From: Pedobacter frigoris | GTDB lineage: Bacteria; Bacteroidota; Bacteroidia; Sphingobacteriales; Sphingobacteriaceae | Direction of reading: 5' to 3' | Length of the DNA: 64,000 nucleotides | Assembly: GCF_005116445.1 (NCBI RefSeq) | Contig: NZ_SWBQ01000002.1 | Span: 1 to 64,000, forward strand | Shown: piece after piece, positions 43,577 through 52,044 of the stretch | How positions within the stretch are numbered: position 1 is the stretch's first letter | Layout of the letters: every line of letters begins with the position of its first letter | The notes under the pieces: generated by a model | The model's input: the letters and a program-made list of their open reading frames with translations, nothing else | Told to the model about the DNA's origin: nothing | Database searches by the model: none | Translations under genes and position numbers: made by a program

Positions 43577-43765
43577 CTCATTTTTAATGGTTAAAAAATG
43601 AGTCCCGGAGGGATTTAGAAGGAGGCTATGCTTCTTAAATTCTGTCTAATCAAGACAGTACCAGAAAAAACGAAGATGCAAATAGCGGGGGCTCTAAATA
43701 CCGGACTATCAGGCTTCTCACGGCCTTGGGAACGGGTTTACAATAGAGCCCACAACACTATTTGC
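43577..43765 (-). ncRNA. Multi-hairpin leader or ncRNA upstream of the HEPN gene
   Basis: In transcription order: a long stem (GCAAATAG 43678-43685 with 43758-43765, and GGGCTCT 43689-43695 with 43745-43751, with inner AGGC/GCCT); CTGTCT 43642-43647 with AGACAG 43653-43658; an imperfect TTAGAAG/CTTCTTAA stem at about 43614-43639; AGTCCC/GGGATT near 43601-43615; and CTCATTTTT 43577-43585 with 43594-43602. The last stem ends 4 bp before the start codon. Five stems in one 5' leader suggest regulated translation or a stable RNA. No riboswitch class was recognised. Confidence 0.5.
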
Positions 43766-44221
43766 ACCTGCGAAAGTACAACAAATATTGTCATGGGCAT
43801 TAACCTACTGTCTCTTCCCTATAGTTGTGAGAATTTGATAGTCGAGACTCTTGAATTAATACCTCATTTAAGAAGTAGTGATATTTCGTTGTATTTCTTT
43901 ATTTCATTGGCTATTGATCTAGATAATCGTTACAATTTTGTTTTTCATATTGATACGGCAAACTTATGTAAGATAACTGAAACAACCAAATATTTCTCTT
44001 TAATTAATATTCTGTATTATTATCTAAAATATCGGTTGACTTTCCAGTATTTTGAGAGTGTGTTGATTTTCCTTTGCCAACTATGGCAGGATATCACTGC
44101 AATCCGGGGATTATAACATATCTAGTTTTTGCAAGAGTTAGTACTTTTCGAAGTTTGAAATTAACAGTAATTCGCAATCAGGTTAGTTTGATTTATATTC
44201 GTGCAGGCCAAATTAACCACC
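43766..44221. other. AT-rich stretch without a supported gene
   Basis: This region lies between the HEPN leader and the lipoprotein gene. A plus-strand frame of 162 codons runs through it from 43628 but is a poor protein candidate: its first part is the palindromic leader and the rest is a mixture of isolated hydrophobic and AT-coded residues. I see no other feature. It should contain the promoter for the HEPN transcript (leftward) and for the lipoprotein (rightward). Confidence 0.45.
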
Positions 44222-44665
44222 ATGAAAAAAATCTATTTTGCTTTCGCGCTAATCGCATCGCTATCTAGCTGTTCTGCACCAATAGTTAAACCTCGTTACA
44301 TTAAGGATGTATACATTTTTGATTATTCAAAATATGCTGACAAAGGTTTTTTCTTTTCGGAATCCAACTCAGTAAATTTCAACTATATTCCAATCGGATC
44401 AATTAATGCATATAACGAGTCCGGATATGAGGTTGTTTCTTCTGTTAAAGAACGTGAGCGCAATGATGATGTATTGATGGCAGAACACAGTTTCCACACT
44501 TCAACGACGCGTTATGGTGATAAATTGATTTTGGCAGATAGATCAGACCTTATTGATGAGGTCTATAAACAGGCTCTCAAAAAAGGTGCGAATGGCATAA
44601 TCAATTTAAAGTTTGTATTTACCACAAAAAACGTGACAATTAGCGGCATGGCCATAAAAAAATAA
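44222..44665 (+). CDS. Hypothetical lipoprotein, YbjQ-like C-terminus
   Basis: The product is 147 residues from the ATG at 44222 (MKKIYFAFALIASLSSC). A lipoprotein signal with LSSC places the acylated cysteine at 17. The end, VYKQALKKGANGIINLKFVF then ISGMAIKK, resembles the helix plus strand of YbjQ/heavy-metal-binding-like proteins (Lys-Gly-Ala-Asn-x-Ile). It is convergent with the defence operon, whose last gene ends 39 bp further on. Confidence 0.65.
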   Translation: MKKIYFAFALIASLSSCSAPIVKPRYIKDVYIFDYSKYADKGFFFSESNSVNFNYIPIGSINAYNESGYEVVSSVKERERNDDVLMAEHSFHTSTTRYGDKLILADRSDLIDEVYKQALKKGANGIINLKFVFTTKNVTISGMAIKK

Positions 44666-44704
44666 TTTATTAGTTAGCTTGGATAAGTATATCGTATAAT
44701 GCCG

Positions 44705-46900
44705 TCAAATTAAAACGCATTCGAAAATACCCACAACCTTAAATGAAGTCAATTCATCTGCGGTCAGCTCAATAACTTTATAATTGGCGGAATGCGAAAG
44801 CGGTTTAAGACTAATAGCCTTATGGCTCCATTCATCATCGCTAGAGTTCTTGAAACTGTGGTATTCCTTTACAGTGTACCCCGAACCAAAGTCTGCATCA
44901 TGAACGTCAGTACTTTGCACCAAAACAATTTTCCCTTCCCTACTTCCCCCTGGATCTTCTCTGAATAAGCAATAAGAACCGTTTGGTATTTTCTTATTCA
45001 TAGATTCCCCTACCACTTTACACACAAAATAGCCCCGCTTTACTGCAACGTTCATTGGTAGCTCGATCCACTGCAAATCGGAGTGCTTCTGAATCTCACC
45101 AAATTCGCCTGCTGCTACAGTAATGTCAATCAGAGGTACAGAATTAATATAAGGTTTTATTTCATCTGATTTTAGAACCCTAAAAGGTAGTTTTGGTTCG
45201 TAGGAAACAATATGAGTTTTTAAATAATCCCGCAGATCTTCATTGCAAGCATAAATAAAAGTACCGCGAATACCACGATACATAATTGTCTTATATATAT
45301 TTATGATGTAAGATTTTAAATCATCCGATCTTGTGCCTGCTTTACCAAACCTATCAAAATAAAGTTTCGGATTTATCTCTATCCTATTTTCGACTTTATT
45401 GAATGTGATTTCACGTCCAAAAATAACCCCGGTGTAATTAAGATCGTATCCCTGAGTTGTGTGGATACACCCAATTTCTTTGAAAGCGTTAGGGGAATTG
45501 ATCCAATCCTCTTGAGTCTGATTCCATTGAAATTCTAAATCTTCAATCCTAATATCGATTGCTTTTTCATTACCTTTCTCCGTTGACAACCATGGCCAAG
45601 AGTAACCGGCAACCAACCTGCTAAGTCCATGCTTTTCTTCTTTCTTACCCAGTTCAGCATATAGATCATTAAGAGAATCAAACACGAAAAGTTCATAATC
45701 TGATGACTCGAACTTATCAGATTTACTGCGCTGTACGTGCAACAACTGGTCTATAAACTCAATATAATTTCTGCCTCCTTTAACTCTCATCTGGGACTTA
45801 AGTTCCAAACGAAGCGTATTACTATCTTCAATTAATAATTTGAAGTTCTCTGCCCTCACGTCTGAAGGCTTAACCGACTGCCCAGCATCATAAAAAAAGA
45901 TCTGATTTTTACTATTGGCTATTACCCAGTCGAGTTCCGTACCAGTATCATCTAAACCTAATTTTTGATTGTTTTTCCTGAATGCACCCATCCAGCTGAT
46001 ATTCTTAAACTGGCGTAGCCGGTGTGCCTCATCTACGATCAAAAGATCATATTTTTCCTTTTTAAACGTCCCGGAAGGGTTAATTATCATCGATGATTTC
46101 AACCCCGGTACTTTACTAAAAACATCTTCCAAAGTTTCCCGCAGTGAGGTCATAGCAATTACCAATCCTATTTTGGCATTGGGATATTTGCTTTGGAAAG
46201 CTTGTATGTAACGTATTTCCTTTAGTTCGTCTTCATTGTAATCGTCGTAGTCATCATTCTGAATCTTGGAACACAACAATTTGATTAAATACGTTGCAAG
46301 GACCGTTTTGCCAGTGCCCGCACCTCCTTGAACAAAAATGCGTTGTGATTGCTTGGTTGTAAGCCCATCTAGAATTTCGATGACCGAATTGTATTGATCT
46401 TCGTTAAGGGCTTTATAAGGTGAGAACTTAAATAATTCAGAGTTCTCAATTTCATGTAGCGATTTAGAAACAACCTTTTTTGCCATCAACTTTGTCCAAA
46501 TCTCCTTGAATAAGTTTCTGTAAAGGTCTTGTTGATAATAGTTATGGTTAATCAGTCCAAAATTGCCGTTCTGAAGCTCGTATGTTCCTTCTGCAGTGAT
46601 GTATTGGATCAGGTTAGATTCTATATCAAGAGTGGCAGACTTGTTGAACTTGTCACTACCTATAATGGATATCTTATTGAATACAGTATTCTTATTAGGA
46701 TTCGCCAAATGGTTTCTTACCCTGCTACCAGCATTCGTAGACTCTCCCACATATGCAATCCTCTTTTGGTCATTTTGTAGAAAGTAAAGTAACGGCCATT
46801 GATTCTTTACCCAGGTATTTTGTTCAATTTTATCTAGTGAGAGCCTATTAAAATCATATTGCTCGGAAACTTCAACTGAGAGGTCAAATGATAAACTCAT
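44705..46900 (-). CDS. GIY-YIG nuclease / DUF2075 helicase / S24 peptidase fusion
   Basis: The product is 731 residues with three parts. (1) A GIY-YIG-like nuclease at about 36-125, with LLYF at 37-40, AYVGES at 49-54, R60 and E94. (2) A DUF2075 (Schlafen-type P-loop) helicase at about 160-590, with Walker A GAGTGKT 193-199, DEAH 290-293, a motif III-like FYDAGQS, QMRVKGG, and the late HTTQGYDLNYTGVI and MYRGIRGTFIYA. (3) An S24/LexA-like peptidase at about 615-731, with VVGESMNKKIPNG (S633) and TVKEY (K678), so the Ser-Lys dyad looks intact. It overlaps the MazG-like gene by 4 bp. It could unwind or cut foreign nucleic acid and relieve repression by self-cleavage on damage; this is inference. 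Confidence 0.9.
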   Translation of the reverse strand: MSLSFDLSVEVSEQYDFNRLSLDKIEQNTWVKNQWPLLYFLQNDQKRIAYVGESTNAGSRVRNHLANPNKNTVFNKISIIGSDKFNKSATLDIESNLIQYITAEGTYELQNGNFGLINHNYYQQDLYRNLFKEIWTKLMAKKVVSKSLHEIENSELFKFSPYKALNEDQYNSVIEILDGLTTKQSQRIFVQGGAGTGKTVLATYLIKLLCSKIQNDDYDDYNEDELKEIRYIQAFQSKYPNAKIGLVIAMTSLRETLEDVFSKVPGLKSSMIINPSGTFKKEKYDLLIVDEAHRLRQFKNISWMGAFRKNNQKLGLDDTGTELDWVIANSKNQIFFYDAGQSVKPSDVRAENFKLLIEDSNTLRLELKSQMRVKGGRNYIEFIDQLLHVQRSKSDKFESSDYELFVFDSLNDLYAELGKKEEKHGLSRLVAGYSWPWLSTEKGNEKAIDIRIEDLEFQWNQTQEDWINSPNAFKEIGCIHTTQGYDLNYTGVIFGREITFNKVENRIEINPKLYFDRFGKAGTRSDDLKSYIINIYKTIMYRGIRGTFIYACNEDLRDYLKTHIVSYEPKLPFRVLKSDEIKPYINSVPLIDITVAAGEFGEIQKHSDLQWIELPMNVAVKRGYFVCKVVGESMNKKIPNGSYCLFREDPGGSREGKIVLVQSTDVHDADFGSGYTVKEYHSFKNSSDDEWSHKAISLKPLSHSANYKVIELTADELTSFKVVGIFECVLI

Positions 46901-47226
46901 AAATCAGTATACTTCGTTGCAGTACCCTTGGCTTTATCTACTGGATATTTCTCTGCGTTTTTCTTAATTTTTGCTAGTACTATTTCATTAATATCCAGAT
47001 CATACTTTTCTGCAAGTAGTATAGCATAGGCAAATACATCGGCTAATTCTTCCTTAATCTTTTCCTTATTGGCATCTTCAGCTTTTTTCCAAAGAAAAAG
47101 TTCATTCAGCTCTGCTACCTCAATAGAAAGCGCAAGCGCAAGATCTTTAGGATTGTGAAATTGCTCCCAATCGCGTTCGTTGCGAAAGTTAATCAAAGCT
47201 TTTTTTAAATCTTTCCAGTCATTCAT
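46897..47226 (-). CDS. MazG-like nucleotide pyrophosphohydrolase
   Basis: The product is 109 residues from the ATG at 47226 (MNDWKDLKKALINFRNERDW); the longer frame adds 18 residues of hydrophobic leader that do not fit the family. The all-helical MazG/RS21-C6 signature is present: LSIEVAELNELFLW (E-x2-E) and KEELADVFAYAILLA (E-x2-D), which bind the metals. Such enzymes hydrolyse dNTPs such as dCTP to the monophosphate. Depletion of nucleotide pools is a known antiphage strategy. It lies between the ATPase and the helicase fusion, overlapping the latter by 4 bp. Confidence 0.9.
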   Translation of the reverse strand: MNDWKDLKKALINFRNERDWEQFHNPKDLALALSIEVAELNELFLWKKAEDANKEKIKEELADVFAYAILLAEKYDLDINEIVLAKIKKNAEKYPVDKAKGTATKYTDL

Positions 47227-47284
47227 ATTTTTCAAAACTTGAGTAAAATAAGAAAAAAAGGAACTAAATAGAAGCTCCAAATTC

Positions 47285-49204
47285 TTATTTCAGCTCCAGT
47301 ATAAATTTTCCCTCGGAAGTATTGAACTTTTCGACTACATATTTTTCAAAATCATCTGGCAATTTCCCATAACCAGTTGTCAAGATTACTTGAAAGTCTC
47401 TAGGTTCGTCATTTGGATTATCTTTTGAGAGTGCTATAGCTGTTTCCAGTAACTCTAAATTTAGCTTTAAATTATCTATGTCAATCCCTGATCCCTCTGG
47501 AGTATCAATAAGTAAAAATCTAGGGTGCTTAACTGAATCAAACTTTAAAGATAGGCTTAGAATAGTTAAATAATACATTAATCTCCGAGGCACATCGAAA
47601 CTTTTAGCTTTATAGGCGCTATCATTTATTACCGGCATATAGTCTTCGTCAATATATGCGCTCTCACTTTTATACGACGATTCACTAAGTAACTGGCCAT
47701 ATATTCGATTGAATTCTATTATTGTATTAACATTGTTTTCTTCGAATTTCGCTTTAGCAGTTATAAAATTCCTGTAAGCATTGGAATGAGCTATCTTCTT
47801 ACTGTTATAAGAATCCTCAAGTGCTCTAGCTTCCTTACTGATGTCCAGTACGCCATTTAATCCGTGAACTTGATCTCGCAGCTCAATGATCTTACGATTT
47901 AGACTTTCAATCATTGTAGTATTACCCGCAAATTCTGCAGTACGAACTATAGCTTCCAACTTCTCCTTGACCGCAATAGATTTAGCTGTTTCTAATTCAA
48001 GCAGCTTTTTTAGCTCTGAGATTTCTTCTTCATAGGATTCCTCAGCAAATTTCACAGCATTAATACTTTTCTGTTTATGCTGCAAAATGTCTTTGTACTC
48101 GCTGGCATTATAAACAAATTTTTCATAATCGTCATCGCTATATTTGCTTCCGCAAATACAATATCCTTCAGGACGATTGCCTTTATCTGTCATGCAGAAT
48201 GGACAAATTTCCATGGAGAATAAATCCAGTTTTTCATGTGTAAATATTATTTTCTGAATTTGTCCTATTTCTGAAACCTGGTTTTCGTATAGTTTAGCAA
48301 CCTTATTTAGTTCTTCCTCATAGTTTTTGATGTTGATCGTAACTCTAGAAATTTTGAGTTCCAATTCGACAATTTCGTTCTGCAGACCAGCAAGTTCACC
48401 CAATCTATCATCAACTGTAGTATTTGATTTCAAATAGATTTCCCTTGATTGTTCTAATTTGGTTATCTGAGTTTGCAAGTCTGTTATCTCTAGTTGGAGG
48501 ACGTTTTTATCTTTGATCTCTGCTCCATATCTTTCATTAAAACTCTCCAATAATCCCTTTGCAACATCACGTGCCCTAATGGCGGCTTTTAAAACATCAG
48601 CAGCTTTAAAATATTCAGCAGAGGAAATACCCAGCAAAATCTCAAAGATCGCTTTTCTAATTATCCCCGAATCAGAAATAAAATTATCAGCTTTGGGCGC
48701 TTTATAGATTTTTTTAGCCTCAGTGTCTTGATCATAATTCAACAATCTAAATAGATCAATAAAATTAAAAATCCAAGTCATTGTTCCCAAATTCAACTCA
48801 AACTGAGGAATATTCAGCTTTTCCAAGAGCCAGTCAGAAAAAATAACCGGGGCAGTATCTTTGTCTCTTGTCAAAGGCAAAACTTTGATTTCGTTATTCT
48901 CAGTGTAAAATATCTGATTAAAACCAATAAATCTTTTAAGAGTATATTCGTCGTCATTGATTAGAATAGTGAGCTCAACATAATTGTTGGTGTCTTCTAG
49001 TATCTCTATATACTTATCCCCCTTACCATCATTAACAAAAGGTCTTATGGTTCCTCCGAGTGCGAACTCAATAAAATAAGAAAATGTACTTTTGCCCGAT
49101 CCGTTATCTCCGACTACTACATTTATTCCATTAGAAAGGATCGGTGATTCGTACCGATACAAATCACCATTATATTTGACCTGCTTGACGACTAAATTTC
49201 CCAT
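47285..49204 (-). CDS. DUF3732-type SMC/RecN-like ATPase (ABC-3C ATPase)
   Basis: The product is 639 residues. Walker A is GDNGSGKST (32-40). Residues about 215-325 and 365-500 are coiled coil, with a cysteine cluster at the turn (C334, C337, C349, C351) that could bind zinc like a Rad50-type hook. Walker B is near the end (FLLIDTPEGSG), and an ABC-type signature is expected just before it (RRLMYYLTILSLSL). This is the layout of the ABC ATPase in ABC-three-component systems. It overlaps the middle component by 13 bp. It probably senses invading or damaged DNA and drives the effectors upstream. Confidence 0.88.
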   Translation of the reverse strand: MGNLVVKQVKYNGDLYRYESPILSNGINVVVGDNGSGKSTFSYFIEFALGGTIRPFVNDGKGDKYIEILEDTNNYVELTILINDDEYTLKRFIGFNQIFYTENNEIKVLPLTRDKDTAPVIFSDWLLEKLNIPQFELNLGTMTWIFNFIDLFRLLNYDQDTEAKKIYKAPKADNFISDSGIIRKAIFEILLGISSAEYFKAADVLKAAIRARDVAKGLLESFNERYGAEIKDKNVLQLEITDLQTQITKLEQSREIYLKSNTTVDDRLGELAGLQNEIVELELKISRVTINIKNYEEELNKVAKLYENQVSEIGQIQKIIFTHEKLDLFSMEICPFCMTDKGNRPEGYCICGSKYSDDDYEKFVYNASEYKDILQHKQKSINAVKFAEESYEEEISELKKLLELETAKSIAVKEKLEAIVRTAEFAGNTTMIESLNRKIIELRDQVHGLNGVLDISKEARALEDSYNSKKIAHSNAYRNFITAKAKFEENNVNTIIEFNRIYGQLLSESSYKSESAYIDEDYMPVINDSAYKAKSFDVPRRLMYYLTILSLSLKFDSVKHPRFLLIDTPEGSGIDIDNLKLNLELLETAIALSKDNPNDEPRDFQVILTTGYGKLPDDFEKYVVEKFNTSEGKFILELK

Positions 49205-49692
49205 GTTAAAATGTTATTTTCTTTAAATATCTTATCTGTTAGATCCTTCATATTTCCAGCTTTCAATGACCATACTTGAGTTTTCAATTGGTTAATATTT
49301 TCAATCTCCTTCTTAAATACCTCTTTATCAAAAAAGTCCTTCGGAATATTTTGTTTGTTTATCCAAACGTCAATACTTCTATAAGTTGTGTTTAAATCTA
49401 ACCCAATATATCCTTTGTTCTTGAGGATGACCAACAAATGATGGAGCAATTTTTTCTTAATTTGAGCGCGCGAATAAATAATACCGAGGTCTCTTTGATC
49501 GTACCTTTTTACGTCTCCCCCTTCGTTAATAAAATCTACCAGATAGGCAATCTTTCTAAAATCCCGAAATTTCTTGCTTGAATTGGAACACCCTAGTGTA
49601 TCCAACAGAATAAGAAGATTATATGCTAAATAATTATAGTCCTCCTTCTGAATAAACATCAGCCGCTTTTTTGCACTTGCTTTATTCTTCAT
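49192..49692 (-). CDS. ABC-3C middle component-like protein
   Basis: The product is 166 residues from the ATG at 49692 (MKNKASAKKRLMFIQ), which overlaps the protease gene by 11 bp. It has an alpha-helical first half (YLAYNLLILLDTLGC), a winged-helix-like KFRDFRKIAYLVDFINEGGD, and LLHHLLVILKNKGYIGLDLN in the middle. Size, composition and position between the ATPase and the effector match the small middle component of ABC-three-component systems, probably a protein-protein adaptor. No enzyme motif was seen. Confidence 0.75.
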   Translation of the reverse strand: MKNKASAKKRLMFIQKEDYNYLAYNLLILLDTLGCSNSSKKFRDFRKIAYLVDFINEGGDVKRYDQRDLGIIYSRAQIKKKLLHHLLVILKNKGYIGLDLNTTYRSIDVWINKQNIPKDFFDKEVFKKEIENINQLKTQVWSLKAGNMKDLTDKIFKENNILTWEI

Positions 49693-50791
49693 AGATTCCA
49701 GCTTTATCAAAGGATAAAAAACAATCATTAATTAGGTCAAGCACAACTCGTCTCAACAAATCATCATCTAATTTTGGGTATTTATAGAGCACGGATTTTG
49801 TAGCTATAATTGAGGATGCTTTTTGAGTATATCTTGTGATCAAGTCATTTATTTCCTCAACTGTAACATTCTCAGCCTGCCTATGTTCTACAAAATTCAT
49901 CAAATCTTCCTGGCAAGCCTCAAAAACTCTAAATTTAACAGCACTCATTTCTCGTTGAGAATATCGTTCCAACTCAACTTTTCCTGTAGAAAGATCCCTA
50001 GCATACTTAGCTAGCCTGTAGATAGGAATTTCCGGACAAACTCCTATAATTTTTTCATTTAAATCTCTGGCATCTGAAATATTAACTTTTTCAAATTCTT
50101 CTTCAGCAGTTTTATCAAAGTCTGACGGCACTCCAATATCTACCAATTCTCTTCCTAATAAGGTATGAAAAGCAGAAATTGGACAACATTTAATATCGTT
50201 ATTTAACGCTTCCTCACCCTTAACGCTTTTTAACAAACCTAAAACGTATAATTTGTCGTCTGCCATAATGAAGGCTCCGCTTCCTGACAGTCCTTTTGCA
50301 TCAGCACTTCCTTCTTTAAAATACTCGCCGGGATTTAAAGTGATCTTAAACTCGTTGTTTGATGATTTTTCTAAGACTCTCGAACCAAAAGTGCGTCCTG
50401 TTTCTGGATCAACGTTCTGGTAGCCTCGAAAGCTGACACTTTCATTTGTGTTAAAAACACCTGCAAGGTGATATTCGGGAAAAATTGAATCTTCATCAGT
50501 GTAACCTATCCTAATGACTGCCCAGTCTTCTCCCTTATGACATTCTACAACTTCAATAACACTACAGGGGTGGAATTCTGAATTGAAAGTTTCTTGCCGC
50601 TCAATGGCTATAGAAGTTATTGGTAAGTCAATGAATTCGTCGTTCTCACCATAGACACAGTGATATGCCGTAACGACATAGAATAATGATCCGCTTTTCA
50701 GCATAAATCCACTACCCTGATTTACCGGTAATCCTTCATTGAAAATGGTAACTCTCACGCTTATTTGATTTAATACATCACTCATCTGCAA
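49682..50791 (-). CDS. Trypsin-like serine protease with ABC-3C-type C-terminal domain
   Basis: The product is 369 residues; an ATG 6 bp inside (50785) is an equal alternative start. The chymotrypsin-fold triad is visible: H44 in TAYHC, D89 in GEDWAVI, and S169 in GLSGSG. There is no signal peptide, so it acts in the cytoplasm. After about residue 225 comes an all-helical domain (ARDLNEKIIG, FRVFEACQEDLMNFV, LLRRVVLDLINDCFLSFD) like the C-terminal module that links effectors to ABC-3C middle components. Its last bases overlap the next gene by 11 bp. It is a likely effector that cleaves a host or phage protein when the ATPase fires. Confidence 0.85.
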   Translation of the reverse strand: MQMSDVLNQISVRVTIFNEGLPVNQGSGFMLKSGSLFYVVTAYHCVYGENDEFIDLPITSIAIERQETFNSEFHPCSVIEVVECHKGEDWAVIRIGYTDEDSIFPEYHLAGVFNTNESVSFRGYQNVDPETGRTFGSRVLEKSSNNEFKITLNPGEYFKEGSADAKGLSGSGAFIMADDKLYVLGLLKSVKGEEALNNDIKCCPISAFHTLLGRELVDIGVPSDFDKTAEEEFEKVNISDARDLNEKIIGVCPEIPIYRLAKYARDLSTGKVELERYSQREMSAVKFRVFEACQEDLMNFVEHRQAENVTVEEINDLITRYTQKASSIIATKSVLYKYPKLDDDLLRRVVLDLINDCFLSFDKAGIYEE

Positions 50792-51881
50792 CAGAATATA
50801 AATTTACATTTGATATCAATTCCCATTTTCCCTCAATGAAATCATCATTGCAAACCAATTGACCACTTTTTTTCTCTACAGAATCAAGTGGGTAATTTAA
50901 ATAGATAAAGCGTTTGGTGGGATAGTCATTTTTCACACGTTCAGGGTGATGAATGATTCTGGCAATAACTTCCCTGTCAGGAAAATGATGTTTTCCTGAT
51001 CCGCCGTTGGTGGAGATAATGAATCTGTCACAGTCAATTAAATCTAAAAGATCATTACTGGTATTGTTAATACTGCCATGATGAGAAATTTTGACATAGT
51101 CAACTTTGAGCTTATTATTAGCGGAATAGCCAAGTCTTTGAAGTTCTGCGATAACAATCTCAGGTCTAGAATCTGCTAGAAGTAGCAATTTAAGATCGAA
51201 TGTATTGAGAATCATTGCAATTGATGAGCTATTAAAGATATCTGAAAGTACTGTTTTATCAGGCTTGAACCTTTCCAAAGCAAGTATATTCAACTTGCCA
51301 CGTACAATCTGAGACTGAACTATCTTTGACATGGGCACATCATTTACAGGTAAAAAAAATTGAACTTTCAATTCTTCCCAATCCTTATATAGCCTGTCTA
51401 AAATTGCTTGAGTTGGCGACAAAATTACGGCAGAGATCCCATCTGCTAGTACTTTTGTATTTTCGGCAGTGATTCCTTCAGTGATCTTTGCGGGATTAAC
51501 TTTTTTCTCGATTAATAGTTCCTCAAAATTCTTTGCCTGGCCATAACTGATGTTTTCTCCGGAAATAATGAATTTTATGTTCTTAGAATTGAACCAGTAG
51601 TGTAACACCTGACTAGCATCAAAATGGTTGCTCTTAATAAACTTTATTAATCCTTTAATATGATCAGAATCAATGTGGGTTAAAATCATCAGATTAATTT
51701 TAAGCACTGCTTTTAGCTCACGTTTCAAGACAGTGTCGAAAGTTTTAGATGTACCTCCATCAATTAGTATATTAAAAGCTTGCCCATGAGCATCATAGGT
51801 ATTGATTAGAATTGAATCTCCGTGAAATGCTTTCAGCACTTTAAAGTGCGTCTTCGGGTGAATTATATTATGCTGTGGCAA
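50778..51881 (-). CDS. MBL-fold metallohydrolase, first gene of the ABC-3C-type operon
   Basis: The product is 367 residues without a signal peptide. The metallo-beta-lactamase motifs are present: GDSILI near the start, LIDGG, T-H69-I-D71-S-D73-H74, LLLADS (D237) and KISHHGS (H267/H268). The form is that of the ComEC/Rec2-type MBL hydrolases, which act on nucleic acids or nucleotides. It overlaps the protease gene by 14 bp. It opens the operon; the upstream 160-bp gap is AT-rich and should hold the promoter. It could be a second effector or degrade the product of the other. Confidence 0.88.
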   Translation of the reverse strand: MPQHNIIHPKTHFKVLKAFHGDSILINTYDAHGQAFNILIDGGTSKTFDTVLKRELKAVLKINLMILTHIDSDHIKGLIKFIKSNHFDASQVLHYWFNSKNIKFIISGENISYGQAKNFEELLIEKKVNPAKITEGITAENTKVLADGISAVILSPTQAILDRLYKDWEELKVQFFLPVNDVPMSKIVQSQIVRGKLNILALERFKPDKTVLSDIFNSSSIAMILNTFDLKLLLLADSRPEIVIAELQRLGYSANNKLKVDYVKISHHGSINNTSNDLLDLIDCDRFIISTNGGSGKHHFPDREVIARIIHHPERVKNDYPTKRFIYLNYPLDSVEKKSGQLVCNDDFIEGKWELISNVNLYSVADE

Positions 51882-52044
51882 GTGAGTTATAATAGAATAA
51901 GATATTTAATTTCAAGTTTTTGATAAAGATCATAAGACCTATTTCGTTGTTTGTTAGTTTTCGCATTATAAATATGTATCAGCTAAGCATATAACTGCTA
52001 TCGTCTGGAACATAATTTCATTCTTTAATTACTTTGTCACATCA

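Noticed and set aside
43628..44116. Plus-strand ORF of 162 codons
   Set aside because: Its first part reads through the palindromic leader of the HEPN gene, and the rest has no family-like composition.
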